Below, piece by piece: positions 23,941 through 37,500 of a stretch of 64,000 bases of DNA. Within the stretch, counting starts at the first letter, position 1; every line of letters starts with the position of its first letter. The stretch is from Malurus cyaneus samueli (Eukaryota > Chordata > Aves > Passeriformes > Maluridae): NCBI GenBank assembly GCA_009741485.1, contig CM019219.1, positions 7,903,873 to 7,967,872 on the forward strand, in the 5' to 3' direction. Made by a program: the position numbers and the translations under genes. Below the pieces are notes generated by a model. It searched no databases, had not been told where the DNA came from, and saw only the letters and a list, made by a program, of their open reading frames with translations.

Positions 23941-26835
23941 AAAGCAGCGCACTTAGATTTTGTGTTCTTCAGAGTACCACTGTCTCTGGCACCATGTTTT
24001 TCTGTCCCAGATAGCTCAGATCTTCCGAGCAGCCTATGGCCACCGTCACAATGCAGTCACTAAGGGTGACAATGGAGGCTGACCAAGTGGATGTCATTTT
24101 GGGCTAAGACAGGAAGTTTTAATTTAGGCTAGGAAGTCAATGAGTACTGCGTTTCCTGCAAGAGTTAAACACCCAGCCCAAACCCCAGGCAGGTCTGCAG
24201 GCTGGAACCACATGTCTACATGAAGTGCACTCCTCTCAAGAACCACCAAAGGCTTGAATGCAGATTTTCATCTTACAGAAAACGACAGGATTTTTGTAGG
24301 GTTTTTTTGTCCACAGAAGCAGTTGTTACCAGTGTTTTGCACAGAGCCACCTCTGTGCCACTGCATGTGCAAACAAGCTCCTGACACTTGAAGCTTACAA
24401 TCATATTAATTAATAGTTGATCTATTAATGCATAAACAAAGTAAAAGAGTTCTCAGGAAAATCCTTCTTAACTTCTCCTTGAGAGTGTTTCAATAGCTTG
24501 ACCAGGCCGTTTATAATAGTGATATTTACTGTATTTTACTGTTTCCTGACAAATAATTTTCTGATTAATAATTCTGCTTTAAAGCTTGTTTTGGTCTTTT
24601 CTTCCTCCAGCTCCTCAAGTCTATGTTTTCCTTTTTTTTTTTTCTCCTCCTCATTTGGCAAAAGCCTCCCAACTACATCAAGCAGTTTCAAGCCAGCCAA
24701 GGAGATAGACAGAGCCCTGCTGAAGGAGCAGAGCAGTCTCTTTTTGTAAAATATGCTGCCATTTATCAGCAGACAGAGGTTTTTCTTGCAACAAGGAATC
24801 TGAGCTAGCGCATACCAAAAGAGTGGCACTGGAGACTTTGTGGTTGGCTGTTGTTACAGGCACATTCAGCGTTTACATAGCCTGAGGGCATAAATGAGCA
24901 GGCAGGAGGGAATGGACAGACCTTCCTACAGCACAATTAGGTGACAATGAGCTATCCGAAACAATCAGGACAGCAGCAACATCAAGCGCTTCGTGTCTCA
25001 GGAGTCCTCCCAATTCTTATTGCATCAGAGCTCTGCCTATTGCTGGTGCCTCTAGATGGGGTCTCTGGAGAGGCGCAGTTGTCAGGCACTCTGGAACAGG
25101 ATCCTTTCTGGGAAACTTATTGCAGCCTGAAGTATTGCAATTAGCTCCAGCGGAGCTGGTTTCTGGTATTTTTTTTCCCTGTCCTTACTTAATGCACGAT
25201 CCCTAGGAACAGGAGAGACGGACCTGCAGGCATTACAGGAGGCATATGTAAGGGGATAATTCACAGGAGTAATTCCAAATATTCTCCACTGGGGAAAAGA
25301 CAATAAGTCTCAAGATATTTCTGCTCTGGTTCTTTAAATCAGTCTTTTTTGACTTACTTTCTTGCTTGTCTTCTGAAAAAGGGAAGCCAGAGAACTGCTC
25401 TCCTGCTCTTCCACCTCGGCTCTCTGGATCCATTATCTCCTTAAAAGGACCCCATTCCTACAGAGCTCTGTTTTACAGGGGAGAGATCAGAAAAAAGGTT
25501 GCAATTTCAAACCAAAAGGCAAATAGAAAGTTGTGATCAGCAACTGTCCCACAGAAAATTCACTGTGTTTGTATTCCAAGGCATTTGGTAGATGTAAAAC
25601 TCCACTTAGACTGTTCTGTTTAGTTAAGGATACACAAAGGGTAGGGGTGGCTCCTGCATTCACAAAGAGAAACCCGGTGTGCTTTGTCTGCTATTTCACC
25701 TGAAGCACAGATCTGTCATTTACACCTGCTCCATTCACTTTTTTTTTTCAACAACTCGTGGTTGTACAAGAACCACTGTAATTCTTCAGGCAACAGCACC
25801 CTTAGGACATCTCCTGCATCCGTGGGAAGACATAATCTGGCATTCAAGGCATTGTGGTAGAATTGGCATCACCACTGCTCGCCTGAGGCACCATCTTCTT
25901 TCTGTGCCTTGCCAACCTGCTTAGCTTAGTCTCCTTCTCAAAGGCAGGGAGCTAAGGCAGTGCTTTTGCCAAGGAGGAATGCAGAAGAAAGCAGAGATTG
26001 CATAGATAGAATAACATTGTCCTCCAGATCTCTTTGGTGGCCCAGACTGAAGAAATCAGTGTTCAAAAGACCTGGGGGAGCTGTGCACGTGGTTATGAAT
26101 ATACGCATGTCCTCGGGCTCATTCTCTTTGTCCCTCTGACCTAAAGCAATCTCTGCCCAGGCAGAAGTGAAGAACATTGCTAAAATAGCACATGCAGCCT
26201 ATTTTGCATACTTTCCTGTGGCACTAGAGCTAAATGATTTATGACTGAAACATTGACTGTTGCAGTATTGGACAATTACAGGAAAGTTGGCACGGCAGCA
26301 ATTTACCATCTTGTAGGAATATGAAATTCCTTCCTTCCTCCTGATTTCAAACCTGACAAGTGGCAAACTATCTCCACTCTCTTTGGGAGGATAATCAAAA
26401 GCTTGGAGAATCAGACCTTAAGTTGTTCTTGTCTGGACAAATAAGTGCTGTCGTCAATGACCTCCTATAGCCACCTCAGGACACGCAGGGAGCTTCTGCT
26501 GTGCCTTGGGTACTTGACATGCCCAGAAATCCTGTTCTGCCAATTAGGTCATGTGTGCATGAATCTGTTACCAAAATCCAGGAGATTCTTGCTGTGCACG
26601 AAGCTAGTTGTTTATATTAGCAAATGGGTATTATGTGCTCTTTTGGCAATGACTGTCTATTTTTACTAAGTATATTTACCATGTTTAGCAGAAAATAGCA
26701 ATACTAGTTTTGATTTAACACAACAAAATTGTTAAGATTATATTCATTTTTTTTTTCCTGCAAGCAGATGCTGTTTGAATCTAAGCATTACTTTAATACA
26801 AATAAATAAAAGTAGGATTTTTCGGAGATTATTAC
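23941..26835. other. Intron-like sequence, no gene seen
   Basis: Noncoding DNA with a T run at about 24630-24643 and another at about 25740-25748. Short frames show no domain or splice context. I saw no EPHA3 exon here. Confidence 0.5.
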
Positions 26836-27030
26836 GATCCTCAACTCTGAGGTCCTCTATTACAGAGGTCATTGAATTTCAACAAGTGGATCCTGCCATG
26901 AGTCTGTCATTTCTAGCTGAGCTACAATATTTCATTTAGAAAGACATCTGACCTGGTTTTAAATATTTCAAATCAGAACTCCCACTGTAGGCAAATTTTA
27001 TTCCAGCGGTTGTTCATTACCCTCTCTGGG
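26836..27030 (-). mobile_element. Ancient CR1 LINE 3' fragment
   Basis: The sequence follows the layout of an ancient CR1 3' end in reverse complement. A GGTCCTCTATTACAGAGG box is followed by TCTAGCTGAGCTACAATAT, AGAAAGACATCTGACC with TTTAAATATTTCAA, and a final TTCCAGCGGTTGTTCATTACC box. It is more diverged than the other CR1 copies, so it belongs to an older insertion wave. It ends at an A-rich tract. Confidence 0.65.
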
Positions 27031-27062
27031 GGGGAAAAAAAAAAAGAAAAAAAAAAAAAAAA
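27028..27062. repeat. G-run plus A-rich low-complexity tract
   Basis: Seven G (27028-27034) are followed by about 27 A broken by one G. It sits at the edge of the ancient CR1 fragment. Confidence 0.85.
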
Positions 27063-30000
27063 CACAAATATATTTCAAACTCATTTTCCTCTTGTTCCAA
27101 CCAAGCAATACTATAACAGAGTATCGTCTCGTGTTGCTTTTTCCTCACCAGTACTTTCATTTCTTTTCCTGCAATTCTGTGGTCCATGACTGAGCAGGTT
27201 CTTGCCTTCCCATTCCCCTCCCTGGCAGCAGTGGGACACCACAGGCAGAGGGCTCTGCTTGTGTTATGCACATTGCAGGATAAGGCAGCAAAAACAAATT
27301 TGAAGATTATCTGCAACAGTGACATATCAGAGAATATTTTGTCTTGCCTGGCATTAAGCTGGTCATCTGAGTGCCCTGCAAAGTTAATAAAGAGGCCCAA
27401 ACAGTGGCTTATCCCAGCTAGGCTAAAACATCCCCACTGTGCAGTGACTCAGCTTGCTGCGGTACCTGACCTGCTCCATCGACTGCAGACGCTGCCTGAA
27501 GGACTGCAGAAACTACACACAAAAGTTTTATATCCCTACCAGCTGAATTTCACTTCTTATGAAGATAGTTTCTAGAAGGAAAAAGCTGCTAGCTGCCAAC
27601 AGAAAATGTCTTTGTATACCCTTCATTTATTGTCTGGAGTATTAAGCCACTGTACAATACACTCTTATTTGCATTCCATAGTTGAAATCTTGACCATAAA
27701 GACTCTAATGGATGGACATTTCTATTTCTTAATAAAGAAAACACAGAGGCTCTGAGAAGCAGACATCTAGGAACTCTGGTTTTAAGAGAAATGCCAAGAT
27801 TGTGACATTGGGGATATGGTCTCTTGAACTGGCACCAACATTAATTCAGTAGAGTATGTGATATTCTAGTATAGCTTTGACCAGAACTCTTAAAAGTTTC
27901 TGTAAAATCCTTCTGGATTTGCTTCTCTTAACAACACAGAGCGCCCTTGTTTTGTTTTACTTTCTAAAAGATTTATTATGCTTGTTTTTCATCAGAGAGA
28001 TATATGAAGTTTAACTTTCCCTAGTTTTGTTGGCTGACAATCTCACCTCTTTTATCTTGGCTTCCTGGAGAAAAGCAGCTCACCTCATCATGCTGTAGCA
28101 TTTGTAACCATAGATTAACTTCAGCTGAATGTGACAGGAGATGGAGAGATTCATAATATTTTTGTTCTCCAGTTCAATGGCTGTTAGAGAGGTCCAGCTC
28201 AGCAACCATGGGAGGGAAGGTCCATGGGGAGAGGGCAGTGGGAGTGGCAAAGAGCAGTGAATCCATGGGGAAAGGTGCATGGGGAACAAACTGCCCGAGT
28301 CCCACTGCTCACCACACTGCTCATTTCGTGTTATTAATGCTGTGGTCACACAGAGATTACACTGTGAACCCCTTCTCCCACTCACAAATATCAAACACTT
28401 TTCCTTTTCCAGCTAAGATCACATTATATGCCTTGCAGTTACAGCCACGGGAAGAATTATTATGGAAAAAAATGCACATATTGTTGACCGCCTTTAGCTT
28501 TTCTTTTAATTTTATCTTAACTCCATTTTATCATACAAAAAATGGAAATCAACATGTTCAGACACAACATCCTCCTGCAGACCTACCAATGGTCTCCTAT
28601 GCAGAGTTTGGGAATCTCTGTGCAGGAGCTCATCTTGGAATCAGTAGGATTTGTAAAATATTTTTCTTTTTCTTTTTTTTCTTTTCTTTTACAAAAGCTT
28701 AAATAGGATCTCCCAATTTACTCCAAATTGGCAGTGTAGACAGGGAAGTGATACTCAGCCTGTTGTAACACACACTTCAGCAGCCCCAGCTCGTACATCA
28801 TAAAGCACCACTTGCCTTATCTGCGCTGGAACAAGTCGCTCTGAATGCATGAACTATTCTAACAAAAATAGTGCAGACTTATCTCAGAATGCGCAGGGGG
28901 AACTCTCACACGTCCTGATGGAAGGGCACAAGGGCTGAAACTTTGACAATGATTTAATCTCCATTGCACATTTCACAAGGTTATAGTTAAGAGCGAATAA
29001 GCAAAACCAGAGGATTTTAACAGTTCCGTGAAAAGTAGCTTCCCAATTTGTTCAACTTCTGATCTTCACTAAATGGGTTGTCCTGCCTTTTTAGCACTCC
29101 AGTGGCAATGTAGTCTGCTGTGAAAGATAAGACCTATACTAGCAATGCAAACAAGCAGCAAAAAAAATAGCTTTGACTACAATTTTTAAGTTTTCTTTAT
29201 ATATTACAAATAAGCACAAAAAAAAATAAAAAAAGAAAGTCCATCTAGGATGCAGTGATTTTTTATATCATCCAAAGAACAGGGAGTAAAGCCTGATTGC
29301 AGTTTAAAAACCCTTGGTAGTATGGAAAATACAGCAAAATCTTCCTTGTGAAGCAACAAGGCTCAGTTGCTTCCTTTGCAAGAAGCCTTCAAACCTCCAG
29401 ATCTTTGTGCCCACTGCTCCCTCTGACACATCTACCACTGCCCAAGAAGAATAAAGGTTAATGCTAAAACTGGAAATTCAGTGTCCCAGGTGGATTTTCT
29501 GTCTAAGGGGGTGTTCTTGCTAAGACAATGATCCTCTCTGTCCCTTTGCTAGCACCTTTGCAAATTGGTGGTATTGCTGGTCGAATGGGTAAGGGGTGTG
29601 CAGTTTAATTAACTTGTAAGGTCTTAGAAAATGTTTTCAGTCTGTGACCTACAGACTCCTGCTACCTTTGCTAATAAAAGGTTAAGGAAAGTGGGTTTGC
29701 AGATGCAATGGAGCAATCTCTGCATATGGAAATGCTAAAGGGGGCCATGCTTTTTGCTGGAAATTTGTAGGGGTCCAAAAATCAAAAAAAGACTGGGGAA
29801 AAAAAAAGTGGCTTAGATCTCATCTGTTCAGATGAAAGAAACAGCTGAAGACTGAAGTGTAGAAATGTATTAATATATCATGATATTGTAACTAAAGAGC
29901 ATTATACAGCAGCACAATGTTATAAAACAGTTCCATCTATTCAGTCTCACAGGGGTGTAGCAATGAAAACATAAGAAATGAAGCCAGATTGGGCTGTTTA

Positions 30001-31881
30001 CTTTTAGCTCCTGATTTCTAAAAAAGGGTTTATTTGCAAAAGGTGGTTGTTAATGTTTTTAACAATGATAACCTTGGAATTTTTTAAGCAGAGTTGGAAA
30101 CCAGCTACATGCACAGGTTTGGCTTAAGAGTAATAGCTGTGTATGATGGAGGAAGCCCTGAATTCATGCAGGGCATTTTAATATGAATATATGTATTAGA
30201 AAATATTGCATAGATGTAATGTGGCCCCCAAGTGTAAAACTCACACATACTCTCTCCTCCTCCCTCCCTTTCTCCTTGTCTCTGTCTTTCATTTGTAATC
30301 TCTCTCCACATTTGCTAAAACTAAAAATAAATCTGTTTGTCACTAGACCTATATGAAAGCCACGACACCCCCTATTTAAAATTGTGAGGTCTAGTACAAG
30401 AGAAGGAGTAGATTTTGGCTGGGAGGGAGATAATAGGATTTTTTTTTTTGTATCAGCAAAAAATATCGGAGGTAGATATCTGTGCAGTTGCTGAGCTTTT
30501 GTGTTCTGGGGCTAGGAGACTTGAATATTATTAAGGGATCAGTCACAAAGTGCATCAATCTGGCATGTACTAGAGCCAGATATCTATTTGCCAGAAACTG
30601 GAAAAAAAAAAATCTCAGCAGGCTCACAGTTGAAGAATGGTGGACATCGCTTTGATTCAAGAAAGCCCTGGCACAGATATTTTCCTGGATATGGATAACA
30701 TAATGGACTTTGGGGAGCATATTAAAGTCACCCCCCTGTGACTTGCTAGCAGCTCTGGATGTGAATTATACAACTCTGGATTGATATGTTAAGGACTTAA
30801 CAATTTCTGTGTGCAGCATTTCCAACCTCTGAGTGAAGCATTGGGTTACTTTATTTTTTTCCTTTTGGTTTGATGGCAAAGTGTGTTTTGCTGGGTAATT
30901 CTTTTTTAAAAGCCTGCAAATAAAAGTATAAATTAAGAAGAGGCAGGAGAGAGGGACTGTGAGTGAGTGTGTGACGCACTGCATTTAATGTTTCTCTAGA
31001 ACAAAGTCACACTTGAAGGCTGGCTTCTTTATTTATACTGTTTGTTTATAAGATCCAGGAATGCTTGTTTTCAGCATAAAATAATTTTTGCAGCGGCTTC
31101 AAATGAAAATATGTGTTCACTAAAACCAGAAATTCAACTGGGACCTCACTGCTGTACTGAGAGGCCCATTCAGACTCACAGCAACCCAGCACCCAAGAGC
31201 TCATTAGAGATTCAGCAGGAGCAAACTGCTTGATTGGCCCTGCTCTGGCTGAGTCTGGGCTGGTTTTCCTGGAATTCAGCTGAAAAGTACAGGTGTGTGC
31301 AACAAACAGGTAGCAATTTTTGATACCTGACATCAGTTGGGAGTGATGCTGACTGACAGGTGTTGGCATTTTGAGAGGTTTTCTGACCCGACTTGGTTTT
31401 AGGATCAGAATATTTTCTTGACAGGATTTGGATTTGATTACTTGATTTTGATCACATGGGTACATACACATTACATTGCATCTTTATTTCCTTATATAAC
31501 CAAAGTGCTTTTATTCTTACTAAATGTGACATGCACAAAGCAATGGAAGGCCACATCACTTTCTATAGCACCATGAATGAAATAATTTCAATAACAGATA
31601 TAGAAAACATGAATAAAAAATGACTGTGGGCTCCCCAAAATGTGTACAATGGGGAAAATTCTTTATATTGCTCTGTGGATACTTTGCCTTCTTTCCCTGA
31701 TTTCATGGATCATTACTTTTTATTTTATCCCCCACAGACCATCTCTTAGCCATAATTGCATAACACATGAACAATACACTATTTGCTTACAAATAGTGTG
31801 AGACAATAGCATTAATGAGACAATAGTGTTAGTAAAATGATTATGTAATTTAAACCTAAACACACTGTTCTCTTTTCTTCT

Positions 31882-31934
31882 AAAAAAAAAAAAAACAAAA
31901 AAAACCACCAAAAAACAAAAAAACAAAAAAAACC
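31882..31934. repeat. A-rich low-complexity tract
   Basis: Runs of seven to thirteen A are separated by single C or CC-ACC interruptions. It may be the decayed tail of a retroelement, but no element body is recognisable on either side. Confidence 0.85.
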
Positions 31935-33165
31935 TGGCTGCCTGTAGGCTGTTGACAGCTTGGAGTTGGAATGACATTACTGGACATCTCCCAAAAAGAG
32001 ATCCACCCATGCCCCACAGACCAGTGGGTTTCAGAAGCTGTGATTTTAAAGCAATAGCCTAAAAAGATCACTTTGCAGATGACTTTTTAAAAGAGATCAC
32101 TGAGACCCTGGATATGTGAAGATGTTGAAGTGATGATAGGAGTTTATTCTGGAAAAAAAATGGATCAAAGAATGGCAGTGAAATAAGTAAGACTGGAATG
32201 ATGGGTACAGAGAGGATAGTAGAAGAAATCTTGGCATTTTACATTTCCAAGCTATTTAACTTCCAGACAGGTGTGATTTACCTGGAATAATTTCCAATCA
32301 GAATCAGGGAAAAAAACAGTATGGTGTGCAAGACAGCAATTAAGAGATTTTTTTTGCATGATTGCACAGGTACCAGTAAAGGGCTCAAAGTTATATAATG
32401 AGCAATTGCAGTTCTACCACACGACCTATGAGCACTGTGATTGTACTCACAAAAGCACTGGACAAACAAATTCCATTGCTCACCACTGACTGCTGTCATT
32501 GGCTGGAAATACCAGAGAATATTTCTTTTGAAAGCAGTCTCATCTTCCGTCACTCCGCTTGGTGTCCCTTGTGAAATGCCTGGTCCACGGGGATGCAAAT
32601 ATCAGGAGGGGTAAAATGGTCTTTCAAGAGAATTCTTTCAGGTTTTCAGGACTAATACCCATAACTTACATGAAGAAAAAAAGAACTATAACGGACGCTT
32701 ATAAATTCTGTCAGGAATGAGGAAATGTGTTAGCAGCTGAAAGTAACTACCTGGCATTTTAAAAAGCAGCAGTTTTCTGTCTTCTTCTGTCGCAGGGTCA
32801 TTGAAAGTCAGAATCTGAAAGTTCTTATCCAAGTAGATTTTTCCCATCATCCCGGAGCCCATGGGCTGAGAGGGATGGTTAGTGAGTTGGATAATCCTGC
32901 CCTCCACACATTATGCAGCCAGGGAGAAGGGCAAGCGTTCCAGCGGGAGGGACACTGCCAGGCAGCCTTTGTGGAGGTGCTTTTCTGGCAATAAGAATGG
33001 ATTGGAGAATAAAGGGCAGCACCTGTGACAATGAGTCTTTTAAATCATTATATCTAAATATTCTTCTCAGCCTTCTAAAAACATTTTTCAGTTTAAGCCA
33101 AACAATGCCACTCAGCAAAATATGTCTGAGGAAGAAAGCCACATATTGTTCTTGCATTTGTCTTA

Positions 33166-33204
33166 TTTTTTTTTTTTTAGTTAACTTTTTTCTTTTTTTT
33201 TTTT
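33166..33204. repeat. T-rich low-complexity tract
   Basis: Two T runs of about 12-13 bases are separated by AGTTAAC and a single C. No attached element is recognised. Confidence 0.85.
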
Positions 33205-34539
33205 AATTTAAGAGCACATTATGAAAGGCCCAATCATTACAGCAAAGGACGAGTCCTGCAAACCTTCACACATGTGATTTTAATAGGTGTAGATATGTGA
33301 ACAAGGATTAGTAACACTCAGCCCTTGCTTAGCATTAGTGTGTGGGCTCAAGTTATGTTCTTGCTGTGAATTGGCAATGAGACACAAAGCCTTTCGCCTC
33401 TAGGGCTGTGGTTCAAATGCAGCCTGGGTCATTGGTGGCTCTACACAAAATGAGGGGGCTGTTTCTATCCAATTTCACCCTCTCCCTTTTAAAAGACAGT
33501 AGAGAATTCAAGGTCAGAGTGATCTCGGAGTCTCTCATCTTATTATGAATTGTTATTTTTCACTTACTATGCTATACTACAGAGCCTGGAGGCTTCTGCC
33601 AAGCGTGGGGCACGTCACACTGGCTACTGCAAGAACAGGTGCAGCTCCACTTATTTGCAAACACACTCAGAGGAAGAGGAAGATGAGTGCAAAGGCATGA
33701 AGTGACATGTCCAAAGGACAGTGGCAATGCCCAGAGCAGGGCACCCCTTTCCTCACAGCCTGACTGCTCTGCTTCCTCCTCCACCTGCAGCTGTGGGCAA
33801 AACAGTGACAGCAAACAGCGTCCTTGGACTTTTGCTTCCCAGCAGGTAACCTGCATGGCTGTCAACCCAGCAGATTTTATGGTATTTTTTTAGTAAGGTG
33901 GAGATAATATAAAACAAAGTGTGTGACAGATGAAATGCATTAGCCCCAACAATATTAATGGATGATAATGTATACGGTAGATCATTTTATCACACCATTT
34001 ACATGTAAGTTTGTTTGGTGTATTATCTTTGACACAGTGGAAGATTCATAGATCAAGAGAATTGGTGTAACCCAATTTCATATGTTTTGTTGGATCTTCG
34101 AACAAAAGTGGATGCATTTTGAGTATACATTAAGCAAGTGCTGCATTAAGAACTTCCTTGCGACACCTGGCACCTACTTTTATGGCTTATTTTGTCAGAT
34201 TGTTTCTTCTATTCAAAGATTAATTTTCCCACTTGCTGAATTTGTTAAATCTTTGAACATTTCAGCCAACGAAGAGGTTTTCAGATCTGAGTTTTCTCAG
34301 GATTAAACACTTCTGTAACAGAAAAAACACTACTCAGTCAATACAGACAGACTTGTTTGAAACCTAGCATTTGCTAAACAAAAAAAGGTTAAGCTGTTTA
34401 TAAAGAAAAGTCCAGAATCAAACGTGCCCTGACTTTCAACCATGCCATTTGTAACTAAATGGGCATTGGCTCACGCATTTACAAAAGTGCTATTTTATGC
34501 TAATTTAAACTTTAAAGCAAATGTTGGCTTATCATGTGT

Positions 34540-34574
34540 ATGGTTTAAAATCAAGATACATGGTTTAAAATCAA
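34540..34574. repeat. 20-bp tandem duplication
   Basis: ATGGTTTAAAATCAAGATAC is followed directly by a second copy of its first 15 bases. It is a small local duplication with no mobile-element context. Confidence 0.85.
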
Positions 34575-37500
34575 TGCTATTCCCTAATGCAGAAGAAGGA
34601 TGTGACATCTTTTTCTAAGAAGGAGACACCATCCTTGCCACACTTTTTTGGCAGTCTGTGTGCTTTCTGTACCAGGTCAGTGCTGTGCAGGGGGAATCTC
34701 CATTCAAGGAGCTCCCCGTGTCCAGTGCAGGGTTTCTCCCAACACGTGCGCATCCTTACACCGGACTTGTCAATTCACACCGTTTTTATCAGTCACCCCT
34801 TGGCAATGATAAGACAGAGAAAGCTGCTCTGGGACATTCTGTGGGCTTAAATTAGAGATGAGGTGCTGGCATCCTCCAAGTGTTCCAAAGCCTGGGTTGT
34901 ACCCAGTGCACAGCTGAAAACTGGCACAGCTGTGGGATATACCCCATGCCAGGTCCACAATCATGTGGTTAAAACCCAAGCTTTCCTTTGTGTGCTGGGC
35001 ATCAGCTCCTACAAGCTAACTCTTCATCGGCCAGACTCGATGGCATCCCAAACCTCAACTCAAACTCAAACACCTGCAGGCATTTGTTAACTTTTGTAAA
35101 GTCCCTTCCCAGTATATTGGGGTTTTTTTTTCCGTTTTTAACTTGGAAAAGGATTCTAGTGGACTGTACCTGTTGGGGTTGTGTTTCTCTGAGACTTGCA
35201 GGCCAGTCTGGAAAATCCCAAAGCCTCAAATATTTATTTGGGTAGGTTTTGCTGCTGGGGGCTGAGCAGGGCTGCTGGTGCTACTGTGCGTGGTGTAGCA
35301 GTGGAAAGGCTGGCTGCCCTCCTGGCTTGGCTCTGCCTCAGGAGCACAAAAGAACCTGCACACAATTAGGGAAAAGCCTCCGAACTTCTTCAAGTTCACT
35401 CATTTAAAAATGCAACTAAACTCTAAAAATAAAATAAAGCCCATACAAATGAACAAAAAGACAAGACAGATGATTAAAGAAAATGAGAAGAATAAAGGAT
35501 TTTTTTAAGCTATATCCTTGTTACCTTTATTTCTCCTCAAGGAAGTAATATTTCTTGATCATCCAGATCCCCCTTCCTTAATAAGGTAAAGCATCAGATT
35601 ATGAAGAACATTTTTAATGAGAATTCAGGGACATTTCTGGGTTGGTTGAGAAGTATGAAAGTATTTAACCTCAGTTCAATGGACTGCCCTTTATTAACAT
35701 TTTTCTTCTAGTGCCACTCACATAACTGCCCTTTCACAAGCCCCGTCTCAACCATTTGGTACTTATAACTTGGTTTTAGCCAGAGGGTGCATTGCAGAAT
35801 ACAAATCAATCATTGACTTTATTTCTTGTGACTAAAGGATTTCATAGACAGTATCTTTGTGGACCGAGCTACCGCTAAGAAAATAGGGCTTAATGATTAA
35901 AATGTGTCCATTTTTCTCTCCATTCGGCAGTAAAACTACCAGAAGTGCCTGGAACCTTGTTCAGTGAGTGATGTGGCACTGACAGTGCAGCACACCTCAG
36001 CTCAGCTGAGCACATGCATATGTAAACAACTCTGCTATCAAACACCGTGCCTTGTCAAAGATTAAACGTGTCTTTAGGGAATGGGAACGGTGCCATGCCA
36101 ACACCTCGGCAATGCGGGCCGAGTGGCAGGACACTTGGCTTCCCATCAGATTGTCACAAACCTGCCTTGGAAACATTCTTCTGGAAACATGAGAGTGTCC
36201 CTGTTGTGGGTTCCTGTCCGTTGGCTGCTCTGGGTGAGCTGCCAGTGCTCCACACATTGCCAATGCTTGCGGTGCTTTTGTCAGGTGGACACTTGCCCAC
36301 TAGGAAATGGATTGAAGCCACCCACGTACTTTAAATGTGCCATTGTCTGAGCTCCAAGTGCTAACGAGAGTTAATGACATCAAGTCTGGTCTGGTCTGGG
36401 GTCCTGTAGGAACTGTATCCATTTCACCCACTGTCACCTTTGAGTTGCTGTGTCCTATCTCTCAGTATATAACATTTATTATACATCTCCTTAATGCAAG
36501 AGGAATGTGTTTGTATTTATACATTGTGCAGAGGAAGCAGAGCCAGGTTAGAACAGAGGGTAGCTACACTGTTTGTGTTTTAACTTAGGAAATTAAGGTG
36601 AAGTTGACGAAAAAAAATGATGAGATTTTGTTGTTCGAGACTTATCCCAGAGACTTACATTCAGCTATGTGCATTTAGCTGCTTTCTCAGCTGTTGGAGC
36701 ATGTAGAGTGGATATTAGCTGTACCTCTAAAGCTTTGGACACTTCCAGACCATTGTGCAAATTTTAGCCCAACAATTTTGTCAGGACACAAATTCTCAGG
36801 CACAGCGATGAGAAATTCTGCAACCCAGGGGATGCACACGAAACTCTGTCCCTCAGCTGTGGGGCACTGAAGAACTTTTTGAAATAAAAGGCTTTTCTTG
36901 CAGGGCTCTTCCCTTGCCAGTCTGCTGATGCCAACATTCATTAACATCCCAGTGCAGGTGCATTTGGATGCACGGCCAGTGCTCGCCCTGCTTGGGCACA
37001 CCAGAAACACTCAACAGCAGCCAAGAAAAACAAGAAGAAAGAACATCCATTAGGAGACACTTTGTAAGAGTTCCAGATTCCCATAGAGGAGCACCAAGTT
37101 TTGAGGTTGAATCCTTGTGTTTCTATCTCATGTCTTATTTTACAGACATCAGCTCAGACAGATTTGCAACTTCAGGCATAAGTCGATAGATTCCCGACAT
37201 CCTTGATGTCAGTGAGTTTTGCTGCTGGCATTCATGGAGCCAAGATTTCATTCCATTTTAGTACTGGATTAACCGAGGTACATAAACCAACACACTTGCA
37301 AATAAAGGCAGAGCACTGGCCTCTGTTTTTCTAGGCATTTTGGTGACACATCTCATGGTCTCGAAGCATTATAGCAGAAATATGAGATTTAGGCCTTTAA
37401 GACATGAAGGAATGCCGTGGGAACAAAAGCAGCAACAAGCACAGCTTATGAGAAATGCAAAGCAGATTAACAATAACTGTCTTTATCAGAAGAGAAGACA

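Larger units (their letters stand above)
27063..34539. other. Intron-like sequence, no gene seen
   Basis: About 7.5 kb of AT-rich noncoding DNA. Low-complexity patches include T/C-rich 28660-28690, pyrimidine-rich 30245-30305, A-rich 31882-31934 and T-rich 33166-33204. The 164-codon open frame at 28208-28702 ends in a phenylalanine run caused by the T tract and resembles no family. I saw no exon or RNA gene. Confidence 0.5.

Noticed and set aside
28208..28702. Open frame of 164 codons on the + strand
   Set aside because: It ends in a phenylalanine and serine run made by a T/C-rich tract, and shows no similarity to a known family.
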